A program made the translations under genes and the position numbers. From Candidatus Brocadiia bacterium (GTDB taxonomy: Bacteria; Planctomycetota; MHYJ01; WSZJ01): 17,658 nucleotides of DNA. The DNA lies in assembly GCA_013360825.1 (NCBI GenBank), contig JABWAY010000041.1, positions 1 through 17,658 of the forward strand, in the 5' to 3' direction. The notes below the pieces were generated by a model, which was given only the letters and a program-made list of their open reading frames with translations, made no database searches and was not told where the DNA came from. Within the stretch, counting starts at the first letter, position 1, and the number at the start of each line of letters is the position of its first letter. Shown here piece by piece: positions 13,583-17,658 of the stretch.

Positions 13583-15162
13583 GCGCCGCCCTGCTCTCGG
13601 CCGCTCTCCCGGGCTCGCCGGACCTCTTCCAGACGCTCCTTGAGCAGTTTCTCTGCCCCGATGCCCTCAGGCTCGTAGTAACGGCGGTCGACGCCCAGGT
13701 AATCCTGCTCCGTCACGCCGCCGATGGACGTGCGCCGGGCCGCGTCGTGCGAGTACTCGTAGCCGCGCCCGTCGCGGGCCGTGCCCACCGAGGCCACCTT
13801 GTTCCCGTCGCGGAGGAACACCGGCACGGGCACGGTGCGGCCCTCGCGCACGTCCTCCAGCGCCGCGTCGATCGCCGAATAGCTCGCGTTGCTCTTGGGC
13901 GCGAGCGCCAGGTACACGGCGCACTGCGCCAGCGTGATGCGGCACTCGGGCATCCCCAGCCGCTCCGACAGGCTCCACGCCGCCTCCGCCACCATGATCG
14001 CCCGCGGGTCGGCGTTGCCGATGTCCTCGCTCGCCAGGATCGCCAGCCGGCGCGCGATGAAACGCGGGTCCTCGCCCGCTTCGAGCATCTTGGCGATCCA
14101 GTACAGCGCCGCGTCCGGGTCGCTGCCGCGCACGCTCTTGATCATCGCGCTGATGGTGTCGTAGTGCTCGTCGCCGTCCCCCGAGTACACGATCGCCTTC
14201 CGCTGGATCGACTGCTCCGCCGCGGCGAGGTCGATGAGGACCGTTCCGGGTGGCGCCGCTCCGGGTGGCACCGGTCTCTGACCGGTGCCGACGGTTGATT
14301 CCATGTCGTCAGAGGCGCCACGCAGCGAACCACCTGCGGCACCCGCCGACACGGGTCGGAGACCCGAGCCACCCGGGCCCGAGTCGCCCACCGCCGACAG
14401 CACCGCGACCTCCAGCGCCGTCAGCGCCCGCCGCGCATCGCCTTCCGAGAGTTTCGCCCAATGAGCGACCGCCTCGTCCGTGACGGCCAAGTTCAGCCCG
14501 CCATAGCCGCGATCCTTGTCCGCGATCGCGCGCCGGACGACCGCCTCGACGTCGGCCTCGCTCAAAGGCTCAAGGCGAAACACGGTGCTCCGGCTCACCA
14601 GCGCGCTGTTGACCGCGAACAGCGGGTTCTCCGTCGTCGCGCCGATCAAGGTCACCCGACCGCGTTCCACGTCTTCCAGCAGCACGTCCTGCTGGCTCTT
14701 GCTGAAGCGGTGGATCTCGTCGAGGAACAGGATCGTCCGGTCGCGCCCGCCCGAGTTCTCCAGCCGCCGCACCGCGTCGTCGATCACCTCACGGATCCGC
14801 TTCACGCTCACGTTCGCGGCGTTCTCACGCACGAAGTGCCGCTTGAGGTGCAGCGCGATCACCTCCGCCAGCGTCGTCTTGCCCGTCCCGGGCGGCCCGT
14901 GCAGGATGATCGACGTCAGCGCCCCCGCGTCGAGCATCCGGCGCAGCAAGGGGCGGCGATCCTGAGCGTCCGGGCTTCTTTCCCGCTTGATGCCTCGATG
15001 CCCCGATGCCGGAACGCCTTCCCCCCCGCCTCCTCCCCCGCCTTCCCCAAGGATGTGCCGTTGCCCCTCGATCTCGTCGAGGTTCCGCGGGCGCATGCGG
15101 ACCGCCAGCGGCTCCACCGCCTTGGTCCCGAGGGCGCGCTGGCCCGACCACAGGTCGCTCAC
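13579..15162 (-). CDS. rarA: Replication-associated recombination protein A (RarA/MgsA), AAA+ ATPase
   Basis: A 527-residue AAA+ ATPase of the RarA/MgsA/WRNIP1 family that acts at stalled replication forks. LAVRMRPRNLDEIEGQRHIL opens the domain; Walker A is GPPGTGKT (89-96), Walker B ILFLDEIHR (144-152), and sensor 1 lies in IGATTENP. The C-terminal RarA signature GDGDEHYDTISAMIKSVRGSDPDAALYWIAKML fragments are intact. It is about 80 residues longer than usual RarA because of two insertions: a glycine-rich one at about 40-68 and one at about 260-308 that coincides with a palindromic DNA element (14,261-14,376). Both lie outside catalytic motifs, so activity may persist. I favour GTG 15162, with GAG 6 nt upstream, over TTG 15168, which would abut it. 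It follows the PEP-CTERM-like gene by 24 bp. Confidence 0.9.
   Translation of the reverse strand: MSDLWSGQRALGTKAVEPLAVRMRPRNLDEIEGQRHILGEGGGGGGGEGVPASGHRGIKRERSPDAQDRRPLLRRMLDAGALTSIILHGPPGTGKTTLAEVIALHLKRHFVRENAANVSVKRIREVIDDAVRRLENSGGRDRTILFLDEIHRFSKSQQDVLLEDVERGRVTLIGATTENPLFAVNSALVSRSTVFRLEPLSEADVEAVVRRAIADKDRGYGGLNLAVTDEAVAHWAKLSEGDARRALTALEVAVLSAVGDSGPGGSGLRPVSAGAAGGSLRGASDDMESTVGTGQRPVPPGAAPPGTVLIDLAAAEQSIQRKAIVYSGDGDEHYDTISAMIKSVRGSDPDAALYWIAKMLEAGEDPRFIARRLAILASEDIGNADPRAIMVAEAAWSLSERLGMPECRITLAQCAVYLALAPKSNASYSAIDAALEDVREGRTVPVPVFLRDGNKVASVGTARDGRGYEYSHDAARRTSIGGVTEQDYLGVDRRYYEPEGIGAEKLLKERLEEVRRARESGREQGGA
14261..14376. mobile_element. 116-bp palindromic MITE-like element inside rarA, translated in frame
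   Basis: The left arm 14,261-14,289 and the inverted right arm 14,348-14,376 match at 24 of 29 positions, starting with CCGGGTGGC at each end. Each arm is also a hairpin: the left is GGCACCGGTC-TCT-GACCGGTGCC (10 bp perfect), the right has core CGGGTC-GGA-GACCCG. The C-G pair of the left stem is replaced by G-C in the right stem, a compensatory change. On the rarA strand the arms encode GSGLRPV and GTGQRPV, and the interior stays open, giving an insert of about 39 residues absent from ordinary RarA. The copy CCGGGTGGC also occurs at 14,246-14,254, 15 bp before the left end. Confidence 0.6.
14989..15012. repeat. Three tandem copies of an 8-bp unit GATGCCNN in rarA
   Basis: GATGCCTC (14,989-14,996), GATGCCCC (14,997-15,004) and GATGCCGG (15,005-15,012) are consecutive. 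They lie in the part of rarA encoding the glycine-rich insertion between the N-terminal motif and Walker A. A C/T-rich run follows to about 15,055. The 8-bp period shifts reading frame from copy to copy, so it was not selected as a protein repeat. Confidence 0.55.
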
Positions 15163-15186
15163 ACCCAACTCTAGAAGCGCCGGGAT

Positions 15187-15801
15187 TCAGCGCCGCCGGC
15201 GCACGCCCAGCAGCCCGCCGAGCGCCAGCATCCCCGCCGCGCCGGGCGTCGGGACCGCCAAGAACGACACCTCGCTCAGGAACACCCACTGCGCCGTCCC
15301 GTCGTTCAGCGTGATCTCGACGGTGTCGGTGGCGGCGTTGAGCGGGATGATGAACGACAAGGGAGCGCCGGAAGCCCCGTCCGTCAGGGGGACGTTGGAC
15401 AGCACGCCGTTCACGCGCACGTCCACCGAGCCGGGCGTGGAAACCCCGCCAAACCCGTTGGAGTCGTCCACGAACAGCGTGAAGGACTCGAAGTCGTACG
15501 CCTGCTCGAAGTTGAAGGTGATCGTCGGCGTGATGTCGTTCCAGCCGACATACAGCCCGGGCGTGACGTTCCAGTTCTCCGTCGCGACCACGCCGTCGGT
15601 GAGGTCCCCAAGGCCGCCGGAGAGCGGGGAGCCGCTCTGGGTCGTATTGCCGGACCCGTTGTACGAGTCGTCCCAGTAGGTGAACGTCCCGGTCTCGCCG
15701 TTGAGCATGTTGTACGACGAGGGGAACACCAGCGCGCCGCCCGAAGCGGCGCCGCTCAAGCAAAGCGAAACAAACAGGCCCACGCCAACGCACGTCTTCA
15801 T
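15187..15801 (-). CDS. Exported protein with PEP-CTERM-like C-terminal anchor
   Basis: A 204-residue secreted protein. The ATG at 15801 has an excellent ribosome-binding site (GAGGAG). A signal peptide spans about residues 1-22 (MKTCVGVGLFVSLCLSGAAS). The middle is acidic, rich in Asn, Thr, Gly and Asp, and predicted beta-rich (FTLFVDDSNGFGG, VDVRVNGVLSNVPL, DTVEITLNDGTAQW), like a discoidin/jelly-roll fold. The tail VPTPGAAGMLALGGLLGV followed by four arginines is a PEP-CTERM-type sorting signal: Pro-rich motif, hydrophobic helix, basic end. Such proteins are sorted by exosortase and usually tied to extracellular matrix; no exosortase is in the window. It stands immediately upstream of rarA on the same strand, an odd partner. 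The function is otherwise unknown. Confidence 0.8.
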   Translation of the reverse strand: MKTCVGVGLFVSLCLSGAASGGALVFPSSYNMLNGETGTFTYWDDSYNGSGNTTQSGSPLSGGLGDLTDGVVATENWNVTPGLYVGWNDITPTITFNFEQAYDFESFTLFVDDSNGFGGVSTPGSVDVRVNGVLSNVPLTDGASGAPLSFIIPLNAATDTVEITLNDGTAQWVFLSEVSFLAVPTPGAAGMLALGGLLGVRRRR

Positions 15802-15989
15802 GGCTCACTCCTCTTGTACCGTTCTCTCCCCGCCGATCGCGGGCTGTGCGAGGAAGAGATTACCACGGGAATAGGCCGATACAAACGTGTGAGCGGACGC
15901 CGTGACCGCGCTCGGAGTGTCAGGCGGCTGAGAATCGCCACGCCCGATAACCGGCCTTCTCGCAGCCCGCCAACAATCAGCCTTCTCCG

Positions 15990-17168
15990 ATGTTCGTCGC
16001 CCAAGCCCATTCCTTCGCTCAGCAGGCCCGACTGGCGATCACCCTCGCCTGGGTCGCGGGCTACACCAACGTGCTGACGCTGCTCACCTGCGGCTGGGGC
16101 ACGTCGCACATGACGGGCATCACCTCGAACCTGGGGCGCGACGCCGCGGAAGGCAAGTGGGACTTGGGCCTTTTCGCGCTGTGGGTATTGCTGGCGTTCC
16201 TCGTCGGGGCGGCGATCTCCGGTTTCTGCACCGAGCTGGGGCGGCGCCGCGGTTGGGAATCCATCTACGTCCTGCCCATGGCGGTCGAGACCTCCCTGCT
16301 CGCGGTGTTCGCCGTCGGCGTCGAGTTGCACGCCCGCGGCAAGTTCGAGACCGGCGCGGGTCTGTGGTGGATGACCGCCGTCGCCGCTGCCGCGATGGGC
16401 CTGCAGAACGCCACCATCACTCGCATCTCCAGCGGCGTCGTCCGCACCACCCACGTCACCGGCGTACTCACCGATCTTGGCATGGAAGCGGTGCAGTTCC
16501 TGTGGTGGCTCCGCGACAAGGCCCGCGGGCGGCTCGACCGCGAGGCGGCCCACGCGCTGATCCACAGCGTCCCCACGCACCCGACGGCCCGCCGACTGGC
16601 GCTGCTCGCATCGATCGTGGGCTCGTTCGGCCTCGGCGCCGCGCTGGGCACCCTCGCCTACGACCACCTGCCGAGGCTCTCGATGTTCCCGCCGGTGCTG
16701 TTCCTGATGTGGATCATCTACCAGGACGTGTCCGCGCCCATCGCCGAGATCGAGCCCTCGACCCTCGTGGGCGAGTCCGGCCTGGGGCTGCCCGAGTCGC
16801 TGGCGATCTACCACCTTCGCCACGTGGCCAGCAGCCCGACGCGCACGCACCGCATGCCCAACCTGCTCGACTGGAGCGAGCGCCTGCCGCCAACGGCCCG
16901 GGTGGTCATCCTCGACCTGGCGGGCGTGGAGCAACTCGACGCCAACGCGGCCCTCGAACTCCGCGCCCTGCTCGCCCGCTTCGGCGCGCAGCGGCGCCGC
17001 CTGCTCATCGCGGGGATCTCACCGGAGAAAGTCCAGTCCCTGCGCCGCTCCGGCGCGGGCGAGTTCCTCGCGCCCTCGAACACCTGCCCCGACCTCGACC
17101 TCGCGATCGCCATCGGGCTGAACCTGCTCGCCGAACTCGCGCACGACAGCCGCGCCCGCACCGCATGA
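15990..17168 (+). CDS. DUF1275 (YoaK-like) membrane protein fused to a STAS-like domain
   Basis: A 392-residue protein. Residues about 10-245 are a six-helix DUF1275 domain with both internal repeat motifs: GYTNVLTLLTCGWGTSHMTG (24-43) and MGLQNATITRISSGVVRTTH (136-155), the latter followed by VTGVLTDLG. Residues about 268-383 resemble a STAS domain: a strand LAIYHLRHV, the core VVILDLAGVEQLDANAALEL (305-324), then a helix, RRRLLIAGISPEKVQSLRRS and a final helix. The usual phosphorylated Ser/Thr after the Asp is replaced (D-A-N-A). Ordinary DUF1275 proteins end near 230 residues. The architecture parallels SulP anion transporters, which have a membrane domain plus cytoplasmic STAS. No ribosome-binding site precedes the ATG at 15990. 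Substrate unknown. Divergent from the PEP-CTERM-like gene, with 188 bp between that holds no other gene. Confidence 0.8.
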   Translation: MFVAQAHSFAQQARLAITLAWVAGYTNVLTLLTCGWGTSHMTGITSNLGRDAAEGKWDLGLFALWVLLAFLVGAAISGFCTELGRRRGWESIYVLPMAVETSLLAVFAVGVELHARGKFETGAGLWWMTAVAAAAMGLQNATITRISSGVVRTTHVTGVLTDLGMEAVQFLWWLRDKARGRLDREAAHALIHSVPTHPTARRLALLASIVGSFGLGAALGTLAYDHLPRLSMFPPVLFLMWIIYQDVSAPIAEIEPSTLVGESGLGLPESLAIYHLRHVASSPTRTHRMPNLLDWSERLPPTARVVILDLAGVEQLDANAALELRALLARFGAQRRRLLIAGISPEKVQSLRRSGAGEFLAPSNTCPDLDLAIAIGLNLLAELAHDSRARTA

Positions 17169-17172
17169 AGGC

Positions 17173-17211
17173 GTGATCGCCGCCAGGCACCGCCTGAAAC
17201 TCACCGATCAC
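17173..17211. terminator. Possible bidirectional hairpin between convergent genes
   Basis: GTGATCG (17,173-17,179) and CGATCAC (17,205-17,211) are a 7-bp inverted repeat between the DUF1275-STAS gene and the convergent phospholipase D fragment. The loop is long (25 nt) and there is no T-tract. Position is suggestive, structure is weak. Confidence 0.25.
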
Positions 17212-17658
17212 TCATTCAACGCAACGCGTCCGGTCAGCGCCGGGCCTTCTTCCAGCCGCCGCCCGACTGCTTGGCGGGGCCTTGTCCGGCGCGTCGGAAA
17301 GGACCACCACATCATCGCTCCAGTCGTAGGCATTGGTCCTTTCGAGGATCGCAGCCAGCTCGTCGGAGGCCTTCAGGTGTTGCACATAGGGACTGTCTGC
17401 CGCCGCCGCGCGATGCGCGTCAAAGGCCGCGCGCAGGGTGTCGAGCCCACCGTCGAGCGGTTGCGAGCGCGCCAATACGCCCACACGCACGGCCACCGGG
17501 CTGTTCCAGTAGCGGTCGAACGCCGCCGCGACGTCGCCCACGGCCTTGCCGGCAAGCACCAGGTCCAGGTCGCTGAAATTGGTCTCTTCGGCTGCGCCGA
17601 AGTACTCGTCGCCGATGTTGCGCCCGCCGACGATGGCCACCCGGCCGTCGGCGATCCA
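17212..17658 (-). pseudogene. Phospholipase D / cardiolipin synthase family fragment, frameshifted and truncated, runs off the right edge
   Basis: The reading frame is open to the window edge, so the 5' end is outside. It begins WIADGRVAIVGGRNIGDEYF, where the Asp is the last residue of a first HxKxxxxD motif and GGRNIGDEYFG is the conserved block that follows it in ClsC/YmdC-type enzymes; FSDLDLVLAG then FDRYWNSPVAV are also typical. The family uses two HKD motifs to transfer phosphatidyl groups at the membrane. Near 17,273-17,281, an extra C in a C run turns a plausible ARQAVGRRLEEGPALTGRVA into PSSRAAAGRRPGADRTRCVE. Removing it moves the stop to 17,208. Either way the gene ends before the second HKD half, so about half of the protein is missing. 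Confidence 0.6.

Noticed and set aside
15177..15202. Inverted repeat GCGCCGG/CCGGCGC at the end of the PEP-CTERM-like gene as a terminator
   Set aside because: Only 7 bp, mostly inside coding sequence for the arginine tail, and no T-tract follows; expected by chance in DNA this GC-rich.
15798..16934. A 378-codon minus-strand frame opposite the DUF1275-STAS gene
   Set aside because: His/Arg/Asp-rich shadow product; the plus strand has clear membrane helices and both DUF1275 motifs.
17635..17644. Another CCGGGTGGC as a second copy of the rarA element
   Set aside because: Only about 10 bp match with no hairpin arms around it; it codes the conserved GRVAI stretch of the phospholipase D gene.

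Overview
This is a GC-rich, gene-dense window that looks like Planctomycetota DNA. The clues are a planctomycete-style pseudopilin, a secreted HEAT-repeat protein, a C-terminal PEP-CTERM-like anchor ending in a short arginine cluster, and a membrane protein carrying a CxxCGYDLRG...CPECG zinc ribbon. I see no tRNA, rRNA, CRISPR array, transposase or phage gene. Almost every base belongs to a gene and no gene-free stretch exceeds 300 bp. The longest is positions 1-243, which holds two hairpins and no convincing gene.

Layout, left part (1 to about 12,996). Minus strand: a UDP-glucuronate decarboxylase (UXS) gene is translationally coupled to galE and followed by a small lipoprotein gene with an apparent frameshift. 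A secreted HEAT-repeat protein lies upstream of these. Plus strand: a 5'-nucleotidase/UshA-type enzyme, then a pseudopilin. Minus strand again: recQ, and a tightly overlapping three-gene operon of ChbG/YdjC-type deacetylase, glycosyltransferase and MFS transporter. Divergent from that operon, on the plus strand, is a Tat-exported [2Fe-2S] subunit followed by the first 60% of a molybdenum hydroxylase large subunit.

Layout, right part (about 13,060 to 17,658). A minus-strand run reads PEP-CTERM-like protein, rarA, zinc-ribbon membrane protein, and a small two-helix membrane protein that appears cut short. A plus-strand DUF1275 membrane protein carries a C-terminal STAS-like domain. A broken phospholipase D/cardiolipin synthase gene runs off the right edge.

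The large Mo-hydroxylase gene and the small membrane-protein gene run head to head into about 65 bp (12,996-13,060) where both stop resembling their families. Runs of four or more G or C also look sparser to the right. This is either a real rearrangement breakpoint or a chimeric contig of two related genomes, and statements about gene neighbourhood across it should not be trusted.

The most interesting signals are: (1) a 116-bp element inside rarA with 29-bp imperfect terminal inverted repeats, each arm itself a hairpin and the two arms differing by a compensatory change, translated in frame and resembling in concept the Rickettsia palindromic elements; (2) a recurring promoter layout in the left part that places the predicted transcription start at or next to the ATG, suggesting leaderless mRNAs; (3) the DUF1275-STAS fusion; and (4) the breakpoint.
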